Of a stretch of DNA of 64,000 bases, positions 1-8,717 are shown piece by piece (position 1 is the stretch's first letter; each line of letters begins with the position of its first letter). Made by a program: the position numbers and the translations under genes. This stretch comes from Micavibrio aeruginosavorus_D. GTDB lineage: Bacteria > Pseudomonadota > Alphaproteobacteria > Micavibrionales > Micavibrionaceae. The notes under the pieces are model-generated. The model saw nothing but the letters and a program-made list of their open reading frames with translations. It was not told where the DNA came from and did not search any database. Location: positions 2,232,001 through 2,296,000 of the forward strand of contig NZ_CP195303.1 in the NCBI RefSeq assembly GCF_051245535.1, given 5' to 3'.

Positions 1-1
1 C

Positions 2-2413
2 AAGGTTGCTGTTGGTGTCCGAATGCGTGATCCCGGGGGCGTCAGCAATGCCGGGCGTGCGTTTGTTTTTGATGTGGAAAGCGGCGCGCGTTTAAGCACG
101 CTGGCCAACCCCGACCCAACCGCGGGCGATCAATTTGGGCATGGTGCGGACATTGATGGAAATTTGGTTGCTGTCGGCGCCCCGGTCAATACTGTTGGTG
201 GGTCTAACCAGGCGGGTTCGGTCTATGTCCTCAATGCATCAACGGGCGCGCTGATTTCGACACTGGACAATCCGGCGCCGGATGTCATGGATTGGACGGG
301 GTACGATGTTGCCATTTCCGGCACGACCGTTGTTGCGGGCACACCGCGCAATGGGGCCGGTGATCATGGATCTGTGCATGTGTTCAATGGAGCGACGGGC
401 GCATTTTTGCGCGGATGGAACGCGCCCGATCAAACCGATGGGGATTGGTTTGGAACCGCTGTCGATATTGATGGCGATTTGATTGTCGTCGGCTCGCCGC
501 AAAAAGATCCTGGTGGCGTTGCTGATGCGGGTGGTGCGTATGTTTTTCGGGCGTCGACGGGCGCTCTGGTTGCCACGTTGAATAATCCATCTCCTGGGGC
601 GAACGACAATTTTGGCCGGGCGGTCGCCATTTTTGGAACCACGGTTGTTGTTGGTGCGTATGGCGATACATCGGGCGGTGTTGCCAATGCGGGTGCGGCC
701 TATGTGTTTGATGCAACAACGGGGGCCCTGCGCGCAACGCTGGAGAACCCCAATCCGGCGGCAAATGACAATTTTGGCATGGCGGTCGCGGTGAGCGGAT
801 CCAAGGCCGTGGTTGGCGCGCGTTGGGACGATGTTGATGGTTTTACTGATGTGGGCGCAACGTATGTTTTCAACGTCACGACCGGCGTGTTGATTGATAC
901 GATTAAAAATCCGTCCCCGGCGTCCAATGCGACATTCGGCTCGCAGGTGGAGATAGAAGGCGACACAATCGTTGTTTCGGCGCGTGCGGGCATGTCATCG
1001 GGTGTAGCCAATGCCGGGGTTGTTTATGTGTTTAACACTGGGCGTGCCTTGTTTCAAAATCCAGATGTTTCCACGCAAATTGATAACCCTTTCCCCGAGG
1101 CCAATGATCGATTTGCGACCAGTGTGAGCGCGTCGGGCGCGCTTATTCTGGTCGGTGCGTACCAAGCCAATCCTGGCGGGCTTGATAATGCGGGTGCGGC
1201 CTATGTCTTCAACCGTATGACCGGATCTTTGGTTTCGACGTTGAATAATCCAACGCCAGCGGTCAGTGATGTGTTCGGTTGGGAGGTGGCGTTGGATGAC
1301 AATATTGCCGTGGTTGGCGCCAATCAGGACGACCCCGGCGGAGTTGTTGATGCGGGGTCGGCTTATGTTTTTGATGCCACGACGGGGTCTTTGCTGTTTA
1401 CGTTGAATAACCCGGCCCCGCAAACAACGGATGTTTTTGGGATCAATGTGCGAATTGATGGAAATTTAATCGCCGTTGGGGCCACGCTGGATAATCCGGG
1501 TGGGGTCAATGATGCGGGCAGTGTTTATATCTTTAATGCTACGACGGGTGCGTTGATGACAACGATTCCCAATCCTGCCCCAGCGGTCGGGGACCGCTTT
1601 GCTGGCGGTTTGGATATATCTGGCAATCTGGTTGCTGTGGGGGCGTATTGGGATGACCCGGGCGGAATTGCGGATTCCGGTACGGCCTATGTTTTTAACG
1701 CCACCACGGGCGCGCTGGTCAGTACGCTGAATAACCCTGTTCCGGCGTCCGGTGATGAATTCGGATACGAAGTCAAGATAGACGGCGATCTTGTGGTTGT
1801 TGGCGCATGGCACAATGACCCGGATGGGGTTTCTGATGCGGGTGTGGCGTATGTTTTTAATGCGACAACCGGGGCCTTTGTATCAACATTGGTGAACCCA
1901 ACACCCGCGATCAGCGACCATTTTGGCGCGCGCCTGTCTATTGATGGAACAACTGTTTTTGTTTCGGCCCACGTCAAAGATGTGGGTGGCGTCGCGGATG
2001 CGGGTGTCGTTTATGTTTTTGATGCTTTAACCGGGGCCTTGATCGACACAATTGAAAACCCCGATCCGGCGGCCAGTGATTCCTTTGGTCGGGCTGTGTC
2101 TGCGGATTCGGGATCTGTTGTGATTGGGGCGCTGAACAATCAGGTGGGTGCCGTGCTGGGTGCGGGGTCCGTGTATGTTTATGCACCGACATGCGCAACG
2201 CCCGCGGGTGTCGTGGGCGATATCACCTACAACACAACATCCCACGTCCTGCAATATTGCACGGGCGGCGATTGGGTTGGGGCTGGTCCGGCGGGTGATG
2301 GTGGCGCGGGTTGTGCCAGTCCGGCGGGTGTTGAGGGGGATTTGATGTATAATTCCGACCACAATTATCTGCAATATTGCGAAGGCGATACATGGCGCGG
2401 TATTGGGTTTTAG
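2..2413 (+). CDS. FG-GAP repeat beta-propeller protein, 5' end outside window
   Basis: The reading frame is open from base 2, and the residues before the first ATG (base 23) already match the repeat, so the gene starts upstream of the window. The visible part has about 14 units of roughly 54 residues with the pattern FG-x-V-x-IDG-x-VVVGA, DPGGV-x-DAG, YVFN-x-TTGAL and NP-x-P, typical of FG-GAP/integrin-alpha-like propellers. The seventh visible unit has an altered end (ALFQNPDVSTQ). This splits the array into two sets of seven, compatible with two seven-bladed propellers. The C-terminus carries two short cysteine repeats (C-x-x-PAG-x-x-GD ... LQYC-x-G-x-x-W). Such proteins are usually exported and act in adhesion or ligand binding; the exact role here is unknown. 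It converges on aroA with a gap of only 7 bases. Confidence 0.85.
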   Translation, partial: KVAVGVRMRDPGGVSNAGRAFVFDVESGARLSTLANPDPTAGDQFGHGADIDGNLVAVGAPVNTVGGSNQAGSVYVLNASTGALISTLDNPAPDVMDWTGYDVAISGTTVVAGTPRNGAGDHGSVHVFNGATGAFLRGWNAPDQTDGDWFGTAVDIDGDLIVVGSPQKDPGGVADAGGAYVFRASTGALVATLNNPSPGANDNFGRAVAIFGTTVVVGAYGDTSGGVANAGAAYVFDATTGALRATLENPNPAANDNFGMAVAVSGSKAVVGARWDDVDGFTDVGATYVFNVTTGVLIDTIKNPSPASNATFGSQVEIEGDTIVVSARAGMSSGVANAGVVYVFNTGRALFQNPDVSTQIDNPFPEANDRFATSVSASGALILVGAYQANPGGLDNAGAAYVFNRMTGSLVSTLNNPTPAVSDVFGWEVALDDNIAVVGANQDDPGGVVDAGSAYVFDATTGSLLFTLNNPAPQTTDVFGINVRIDGNLIAVGATLDNPGGVNDAGSVYIFNATTGALMTTIPNPAPAVGDRFAGGLDISGNLVAVGAYWDDPGGIADSGTAYVFNATTGALVSTLNNPVPASGDEFGYEVKIDGDLVVVGAWHNDPDGVSDAGVAYVFNATTGAFVSTLVNPTPAISDHFGARLSIDGTTVFVSAHVKDVGGVADAGVVYVFDALTGALIDTIENPDPAASDSFGRAVSADSGSVVIGALNNQVGAVLGAGSVYVYAPTCATPAGVVGDITYNTTSHVLQYCTGGDWVGAGPAGDGGAGCASPAGVEGDLMYNSDHNYLQYCEGDTWRGIGF

Positions 2414-2420
2414 GGTGTAA

Positions 2421-3740
2421 CTAACACGCGTCCATATCCGCGCCCAGATCGCGCAGCAATTTCACGAACGTTGGAAAGCTTGTGGTGATCGGGGATGTGT
2501 CATCGACGCTCACTGGGTCTGTGCTGGCCAGCCCCATGATCAGGAAGCTCATGGCAATACGGTGATCCAAGGCGGTTTCAATATCCGCGCCGCCTTGCGG
2601 GGCGTGCCCGCTGCCATGGATGGTCAGGCTATCTTCGCCTGCTTCAACATTCACGCCGCATGCGTCCAATCCCGTGGCCATCATGGCCAGACGGTCGCTT
2701 TCCTTCACGCGCAATTCGGCCAGATTGGTCATGGTGGTGGTGCCGCTGGCAAAGGCGGCGGCGATGGACAGAATGGGGATTTCATCAATCATGCTGGGCA
2801 CGCGGTCCGGCGGCACCGTGATGCCCTGTAATGTTCCGGTATAGCGCACGACAATATCGGCGGTTTGTTCGCCCGCCTCGGTGCGGATGTTTTTAAATTC
2901 AATATCCGCGCCCATTTCCTTCAATGTGTCGTACAGCCCAATGCGGCGCGCATTGATGCCAATGTGGGGCAGGGTGATGTCCGACCCCGGAACGATCAGG
3001 GCCGCAACGGTCAAAAACGCGGCGGATGATGGGTCGCCCGGCACATCGACGGCGCATCCTTGCAACACGTGGCCGCCATCGACATGAATGGCATCGACCA
3101 GCCCGCCAATTTTTTCAATGCGGACCGGAACGCCAAAATGGCGCAGCATATTTTCCGTGTGGTCGCGCGTGGGGTGTTCCTCAATCACGGTTGTTGTGCC
3201 ATTGGCGCGCAAACCGGCCAGCAGGATAGCGGATTTCACCTGCGCCGATGCGACGGGCAGTGTGTATTTAATGGGCTTCAGTGAATCGCTGCCACGCAGG
3301 GCCAGGGGTAATTTTCCACCATCACGGGCCAGAAACACCGCGCCCATCTGTTCCAGCGGGGTGATAACGCGGCCCATCGGGCGCTTCACCAGGGACGCAT
3401 CGCCCGTGAACGTGGCGGTGACGGCATGCCCGGCAATAATCCCGGCCAGCAGGCGTGTCGATGTACCGGAATTGCCCATGTCCAACACATGATCGGGGCT
3501 GTGCAATCCCTTGGTGCCCACGCCATGCACGCGCCACAGCCCATCATCACCCGATGATATGCGCGCCCCCATGGCAGACAACGCGGCGGCCGTGGCCAGG
3601 ACGTCGCTACCTTCCAGCAGGCCGGAAATAATGGTTTCGCCGTGGGCCAGCGCACCAAACATCAACGCGCGGTGTGAAATGGATTTATCACCGGGAATGC
3701 GAACATGGCCCGTCAAAGGCTGGCATTGGCGGGATGTCAT
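2421..3740 (-). CDS. aroA: 3-phosphoshikimate 1-carboxyvinyltransferase (EPSP synthase)
   Basis: This enzyme joins shikimate-3-phosphate and phosphoenolpyruvate in the cytoplasmic pathway to chorismate and aromatic amino acids. The protein of about 439 residues has the N-terminal PGDKSISHRAL motif with the substrate-binding lysine, the TGDASLVKRPMGR block and the RVKESDRL motif near residue 345, so both lobes of the fold are present. The open frame extends to 3764. The ATG at 3740 was preferred because it lies closer to the conserved PGDKS motif; neither start has a convincing ribosome binding site. It is a single gene, convergent with the propeller gene. The hairpin at 3785-3817 separates it from the GGDEF-EAL gene upstream. 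Confidence 0.96.
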   Translation of the reverse strand: MTSRQCQPLTGHVRIPGDKSISHRALMFGALAHGETIISGLLEGSDVLATAAALSAMGARISSGDDGLWRVHGVGTKGLHSPDHVLDMGNSGTSTRLLAGIIAGHAVTATFTGDASLVKRPMGRVITPLEQMGAVFLARDGGKLPLALRGSDSLKPIKYTLPVASAQVKSAILLAGLRANGTTTVIEEHPTRDHTENMLRHFGVPVRIEKIGGLVDAIHVDGGHVLQGCAVDVPGDPSSAAFLTVAALIVPGSDITLPHIGINARRIGLYDTLKEMGADIEFKNIRTEAGEQTADIVVRYTGTLQGITVPPDRVPSMIDEIPILSIAAAFASGTTTMTNLAELRVKESDRLAMMATGLDACGVNVEAGEDSLTIHGSGHAPQGGADIETALDHRIAMSFLIMGLASTDPVSVDDTSPITTSFPTFVKLLRDLGADMDAC

Positions 3741-3784
3741 CGGCTGGTGCATCGAGGGGCGCATAAATGTTCAAAATCCATCAT

Positions 3785-3817
3785 GAAAAAAAGGGAGCAT
3801 TGCGGCTCCCTCTTTTG
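3785..3817 (-). terminator. Rho-independent terminator of the GGDEF-EAL gene
   Basis: The stem AGGGAGC/GCTCCCT has a short loop and is followed on the minus strand by a run of seven T. It lies just after the stop codon of the GGDEF-EAL gene. The plus strand also ends in a T-rich run, so it could act in both directions. Confidence 0.8.
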
Positions 3818-3849
3818 TAATCCTTCTGGTCTTGAAAGCCAAGATCGGC

Positions 3850-6048
3850 TCAGCCATCAAATTGCGATAAATTGCCGTCATAACTGGTAATAAAGCTCTT
3901 GAATTTTACCAGCGGGATCGGGCGGGAGTAACGGAAGCCCTGCACCTCATCACATCCTTCTTTGATCAGGAAGGCTTCATGTTCGCGGGTTTCTACGCCC
4001 TCGGCGATGACTTTCAGGTTCAACGAATGGCCCAGGCTCACGATCGTTTTGGCAATTGCCGCATCATCCGGGTTGTTCAGCGCATTGCGGATAAAAGACT
4101 GGTCAATTTTCAAGCGGTCAATCGGGAATTGGCGCAGGTACGACAGGGATGAATAGCCCGTACCAAAGTCATCAATGGCCAGCTCAACGCCCAACCCGTG
4201 CAGATCCTGCAACGTATGAATGGTGTGCTGGATATCGTCCATAAACACGCTTTCCGTGACTTCCAATTCCAGCATTTTCGGATTCAGGCCTGTTTTATTC
4301 AGGATGTCGCGGACATAGGCGACGAGATCGCTTTGATAAAACTGCGCGCCCGATACGTTGATGGCGATGCGGATATCGTGGCCATTGCGGTTCCATTCCG
4401 CTGCGGCTTCGCACGCTTGTGCCAGAACCCATTCGCCAATCGGTACGATCAACCCGGATTGTTCCGCCACCGGAATGAAATCGGCCGGGGAAATATAGGC
4501 GCCGCCTTCCTTGCTGTTGTCCGGTTTGAACCAGCGCAGCAGGGCCTCGGCCCCAATCACCTTGCCGGTTTTCAAATCCAGTTGCGGCTGGTAATGCAGA
4601 TCCAATTGATTTTTGTCCAAGGCTTCGCGCAGGTCGCGCAGCATCTGGAATCGCTGCTGAACGGCACGGTCGAAATCTTCGGAATATTCCTTGACCTGAT
4701 CGCGCCCTTCTTCTTTCGCGCGGTTCAGGGCGATGTCAGCGTTTTTCAACACCTGATCCGGGTCGATGCCATCATCCGGGAATGTGGCCACGCCGATGGA
4801 TGCGCGAATCTGGAATTGTTCATTGAACACGCGGAACGGTTCGGACCGGATCACGCCCATGACGCGGTCGGCGATATCACGCGCCACCAACCCGCCCGAC
4901 AGGGCGACGGTAATGGCAAATTCATCCTCGCCCGACCGGGCGACGGTTGCGGATTCGGGCAGGGAGCTGCGCAAACGTTTGCCAACGGCCCGCAAAATGG
5001 CATCGCCAATATTGTGGCCCATGGTGTCGTTGACGTCCTTGAAATGGTCAAGGTCGAGCGCGACAACGGCGAACCGCGTCATATTATCGGCGGCGTCGCG
5101 GCTGCGGGCGTGTTCGTTCAAATTCATCACGAACTGTGTCCGGTTTGGCAATCCGGTCAGCGTATCAAAATATGCCAGCTTGTGAATCTGGTCTTCGGCT
5201 GCGGCGCGGATGCGGCGAATATTGTCGGCATTTTGTTCGATCAGATTGTGGGACAGCGCAATGGCCCCACCGATTTCATCGGTCGGATCGTACGGTGAAT
5301 CCGGCAATTGCGGGTTTTCCGGGTGTTCCGCCGCGACACGCAGATTGTTGCGCATGAACATCACGGGTTCCAGAAGCCAGCGGCCCAACGCCACCATCAA
5401 TACGGTCGTCACAAACGCGGACATCAACATCATGATGGTCAATGTCTGCTTCACATACGCAATCACCTGCGGCTGTACGGCGGAGGCGTCGATGCGCACT
5501 ACTATATTATAAGGACGACCCAATGCCGATGGGCGGAACACCGTTTCATATGTGTCGCCATTATTGGTGCGCAATGTGCGCGTCACGCTGTTGGGGTCGC
5601 TGAGCGTGATGGTGGTTGGTTCGCCATAGCTGCGCAGGAAGTTTAAATCGGCGGCATAAATCGAAATCCCGCGCACTTTCGTGGTGGACAGCAACCGGCG
5701 AATGCCCGTGTCGTTCAATGGTGATGTGTAATAATCCGGCACATCTTCGATCATCAGGGGAACGATGGCCGTGCGTGCCGTGTCCGACAATTCCGCCAGA
5801 CGGTCATTGGCATAGCTGTTCACCGTGATCCACAGCGTAAAGACCTGCACGATCAGGATGGTCAAAAACACAACCATGGCAATACGCCAGCTCAGCCGGC
5901 TGCGCCAGATTTGCGCCGGAGAATAAAGGAGCTGGTCGGTCAGGCTGCGCTTTTTAACCTGTGTTCTATTTCGCTTCGCCTTGGCCACAGTTGAAAACCC
6001 GCTCGAGTGAATTCGGGATTGAAGATGCATTTTAGACCGTAATCCCAC
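3850..6048 (-). CDS. Membrane sensor GGDEF-EAL protein (predicted c-di-GMP phosphodiesterase)
   Basis: The 732-residue protein has two membrane segments (about 55-78 and 203-224) around a periplasmic sensor region of about 120 residues. A HAMP-like linker, a GGDEF domain (about 290-455) and an EAL domain (about 465-720) follow. The GGDEF signature is changed to GEDEF at 373-377, so cyclase activity is doubtful. The EAL side looks complete: EAL at 501-503, INVSGAQF, EVTES, IDDFGTG, LKIDQSFI, AEGVE and the late Q in EVQGF. The prediction is that it degrades c-di-GMP in response to a periplasmic signal, with the GGDEF domain as a possible GTP sensor. It is transcribed alone and ends in its own terminator. 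Confidence 0.9.
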   Translation of the reverse strand: MGLRSKMHLQSRIHSSGFSTVAKAKRNRTQVKKRSLTDQLLYSPAQIWRSRLSWRIAMVVFLTILIVQVFTLWITVNSYANDRLAELSDTARTAIVPLMIEDVPDYYTSPLNDTGIRRLLSTTKVRGISIYAADLNFLRSYGEPTTITLSDPNSVTRTLRTNNGDTYETVFRPSALGRPYNIVVRIDASAVQPQVIAYVKQTLTIMMLMSAFVTTVLMVALGRWLLEPVMFMRNNLRVAAEHPENPQLPDSPYDPTDEIGGAIALSHNLIEQNADNIRRIRAAAEDQIHKLAYFDTLTGLPNRTQFVMNLNEHARSRDAADNMTRFAVVALDLDHFKDVNDTMGHNIGDAILRAVGKRLRSSLPESATVARSGEDEFAITVALSGGLVARDIADRVMGVIRSEPFRVFNEQFQIRASIGVATFPDDGIDPDQVLKNADIALNRAKEEGRDQVKEYSEDFDRAVQQRFQMLRDLREALDKNQLDLHYQPQLDLKTGKVIGAEALLRWFKPDNSKEGGAYISPADFIPVAEQSGLIVPIGEWVLAQACEAAAEWNRNGHDIRIAINVSGAQFYQSDLVAYVRDILNKTGLNPKMLELEVTESVFMDDIQHTIHTLQDLHGLGVELAIDDFGTGYSSLSYLRQFPIDRLKIDQSFIRNALNNPDDAAIAKTIVSLGHSLNLKVIAEGVETREHEAFLIKEGCDEVQGFRYSRPIPLVKFKSFITSYDGNLSQFDG

Positions 6049-6212
6049 ACATAAAACTATACGTTACAAAGCTGTTGAATTTGTGCGCAGGAAGGCCCCA
6101 TCCGCCCGGTAAGGCGGGCAATGAAACCCCACACACGAGTCTGATTATGGCCGCGAAGTGTTAAAAACCACTTTAAAAACGGCAAAGAAAGGGTAAAGAA
6201 ACGCCCTGTAAC

Positions 6213-6239
6213 ACCCTGATTTTCAATATTTATCAGGGT
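6213..6239 (-). terminator. Possible weak terminator after dihydroorotase
   Basis: CCCTGAT and ATCAGGG form a 7-bp stem with an 11-base AT loop. It lies about 80 bases beyond the stop codon of the minus-strand dihydroorotase gene. No strong T-run follows, so the call is tentative. Confidence 0.35.
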
Positions 6240-6319
6240 TTGCTAAAAAATTTTACGTTTTTGATTAAAATTTTTCGCAATTTGCATCCATCTCTGCAAA
6301 CCAAAGAAAGCCGGGCGGT

Positions 6320-7675
6320 TCACAGACTTTCCCGGAATCGCACCGGAACCCCGAGGGGTGTGCCGATCAATTCATCCTCGCGCATGACGATATGGCCGCG
6401 AACCACGGTCATCATCGGCCACCCGGTGACGGCCATCCCGTCATAGGGGGTCCACCCGCATTTCGATTTTTGCTGGGCGTTGGTAATGGTGCGCTCCGCT
6501 TTCAAATCGACAATCGTGAAATCGGCATCATACCCCAGGGCGATGCGTCCCTTGTTGGCGATTTGGTGAATGCGTTGCGGGCCATAACTGACCAGCTCGA
6601 CAAAACGCTCCAAACTTAACCGCCCTGCATGAATGTGGTTCAGCATGACGGGCACCAACGTCTGCACGCCCGGCGTGCCACTGGGGCTGGCGGGATAGGT
6701 TTGGTTTTTTTCATCGATCGTATGCGCGGCATGGTCGGACCCCAGAATATCGATCAACCCATTATTCACCGCCGCCCACAACGCGTCTTGATGCCGTTGT
6801 TCACGAATCGGCGGGTTTTGCTGGGCCAATGTCCCCAGCCGTTCGTAACACTCCGGCGCGGCAAAGGTCAGGTGGTTGGGCAATACTTCGCAACTGGCGA
6901 TGTCTTTGTTGTCCTTAATAATCTCCAGCTCTTCCGCCGTGCTGATATGCAGAATATGCACCCGCCGCCCGGTTTTACGGGCCAGCCGGATCAACCGTGT
7001 CGTGGCCGACACGCACGATTCAACCGATCGCCAGACGGGATGCAAGCGCACATCGTTACTGTCGCCCAGCAAGGTGTCCTTGTTCGCATTCATCATGGCT
7101 TCGTCTTCGGCGTGGGCGGCGACGACGCGTTTGCCATGGCGCAGGATGTTTTCAATATGTTCATCCTCCGCACACAATAAATCACCCGTGGATGACCCCA
7201 TGAAAATCTTGATGCCGCACACACCGGGTAAATTTTCCCATGCGGCCAATTGGGCCGCGTTGTTTGCCGTGCCGCCGAAATAAAACGCATAATCCACCCA
7301 CGGGGCGCGGGCGGCCATCTGCATTTTATCGGCCAGCGTCTCCGGCGTGATGGTCAGCGGTTTGACATTGGGCATTTCGAAAATGGCGGTCACGCCACCG
7401 CATGCCGCGGCCATGGTGCCGTGTTCAATATCTTCCTTGTGCGTCAATCCGGGTTCGCGGAAATGCACCTGCGTGTCAATGACACCGGGCAGGATATGCA
7501 GCCCCGCGCAATCCACCCGATTCGCGGTTTTTGCGGTTCTTAAGTCGCCAATAGCGACAATCCGTCCATCCCGCACACCCACATCCGTCATGACCCGCCC
7601 GCCGGGCGTCATCACCGTGCCGTGGCTCAGAATCAGGTCAAAACCGGGTGTTTCAAAGGCGGGGGCTTGGGTCAT
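6320..7675 (-). CDS. pyrC: Dihydroorotase (PyrC type)
   Basis: This cyclic amidohydrolase closes carbamoyl aspartate to dihydroorotate in pyrimidine synthesis. Numbered from the ATG at 7675 (451 residues), the metal-site motif is DTQVHFREPG at 67-76, so the first histidine of the usual D-x-H-x-H is glutamine. To my knowledge this variant occurs in alphaproteobacterial members. Other family motifs are present: GIKIFMGSSTG, AHAED, HILHIST and the catalytic aspartate in GSDHAAHT. The open frame extends to 7771, but the extra N-terminus does not resemble the family. The gene is divergent from the response regulator gene at 7777. Confidence 0.9.
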   Translation of the reverse strand: MTQAPAFETPGFDLILSHGTVMTPGGRVMTDVGVRDGRIVAIGDLRTAKTANRVDCAGLHILPGVIDTQVHFREPGLTHKEDIEHGTMAAACGGVTAIFEMPNVKPLTITPETLADKMQMAARAPWVDYAFYFGGTANNAAQLAAWENLPGVCGIKIFMGSSTGDLLCAEDEHIENILRHGKRVVAAHAEDEAMMNANKDTLLGDSNDVRLHPVWRSVESCVSATTRLIRLARKTGRRVHILHISTAEELEIIKDNKDIASCEVLPNHLTFAAPECYERLGTLAQQNPPIREQRHQDALWAAVNNGLIDILGSDHAAHTIDEKNQTYPASPSGTPGVQTLVPVMLNHIHAGRLSLERFVELVSYGPQRIHQIANKGRIALGYDADFTIVDLKAERTITNAQQKSKCGWTPYDGMAVTGWPMMTVVRGHIVMREDELIGTPLGVPVRFRESL

Positions 7676-7776
7676 AGCGGGGGCCTGTGATATGATTAAG
7701 GTCACGTTTTTACACGGAAATTTAAGGTCCGTACGGCGATAATAGGCGGCAGGGGTCCAAAGGAAAAGCACCTTTC

Positions 7777-8661
7777 ATGGAAATTATTCGCGAAAGCGCC
7801 GAACATCATTTTCTCACCTTCGTCGAGGTGATGCGCACCGATCCGAAAGGGTGGGTGGGAATGATTCTGGGCCTATCGCGTAAATATAATCACGACGCGA
7901 TGATCAATGATCTGATGACCATTCCGGCGAAGCAGGCCGCGCTGGCCGCTGAGGGGGATCAGTGGGTCGCATATTTTTCTGAAAAAATCGGCATTCTGGA
8001 CAAACCGACGCTCTATCGCTTTGCCGATGGTGATGTGTTGCTGGTCACGCGCATCCTGACGGAACAGCAACAGGACCGCCTGTTCGACATGCACCGTGAA
8101 ATCACGGACCAGCATAAAATTTCATCCTGTGATGTTTTGAATTTCGGGCGCGAAATGATGGTCGCGCAAAAATTGGCTGATCGTAAAATGCTGACGCAAC
8201 AGCGCAGCAAGGCCTATCTGGCCATGGCCGATCAAAACCGCGTGTCGTCCATCGCCGTGCGGCGCGACCGGCGCGATGCGGCCCTGATTTTATTGGTCGA
8301 AGATGACCGCTTCACCGCCTCCTACACCACCGGAATCTTGCAAAAGGATTACGAACTGGTCCATTCCAAGGTGGGCGAGGATGCCATTCTGGCCTATATC
8401 GAACACGCCCCCGATGTGGTGTTTCTGGATATTCATTTGCCGGGCCTGAACGGCCATGAAACGCTGGACGCCATCCGCAAGGTGGACCCGGCGTCCTATA
8501 TCATCATGCTGTCGGTCGATGCGGTGAAAGACAATATCGTCAATGCGTCCAAGGGTGGGGCATCGGGTTTCTTGAAAAAACCCTTCTCCAAGGACCGGAT
8601 GCTGGCCATCGTCCAAAAATCCCCCTTTATCAAAGGGGCGAAGGTGCCTTCCTTTAACTAA
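7777..8661 (+). CDS. Response regulator with C-terminal receiver domain
   Basis: The 294-residue protein has a receiver domain at about 168-290. The acidic pair is in LLVEDD (176-177), the phospho-acceptor Asp218 in VVFLDIHLPG, and the conserved lysine in FLKKPFSK. The first 165 residues are unlike known output domains that I recognise; they are helical and predicted soluble. Having the receiver at the C-terminus is the reverse of the usual order. An AAAGGA ribosome binding site precedes the ATG. No kinase gene is nearby, so it is an orphan regulator. The partner and target are unknown. Confidence 0.8.
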   Translation: MEIIRESAEHHFLTFVEVMRTDPKGWVGMILGLSRKYNHDAMINDLMTIPAKQAALAAEGDQWVAYFSEKIGILDKPTLYRFADGDVLLVTRILTEQQQDRLFDMHREITDQHKISSCDVLNFGREMMVAQKLADRKMLTQQRSKAYLAMADQNRVSSIAVRRDRRDAALILLVEDDRFTASYTTGILQKDYELVHSKVGEDAILAYIEHAPDVVFLDIHLPGLNGHETLDAIRKVDPASYIIMLSVDAVKDNIVNASKGGASGFLKKPFSKDRMLAIVQKSPFIKGAKVPSFN

Positions 8662-8717
8662 ATCATCCTGCTATAAATTTTCTACGGATTTTCAAACGTT
8701 TTTGACGGATCATCACC

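Noticed and set aside
2..2413. DNA-level tandem repeat or CRISPR-like array in the FG-GAP gene
   Set aside because: The periodicity of about 162 bases is at the protein level with diverged DNA; there are no spacers.
4198..5298. 366-codon frame opposite the GGDEF-EAL gene
   Set aside because: It is the antisense shadow of a gene with clear domains; it has no domain pattern of its own.
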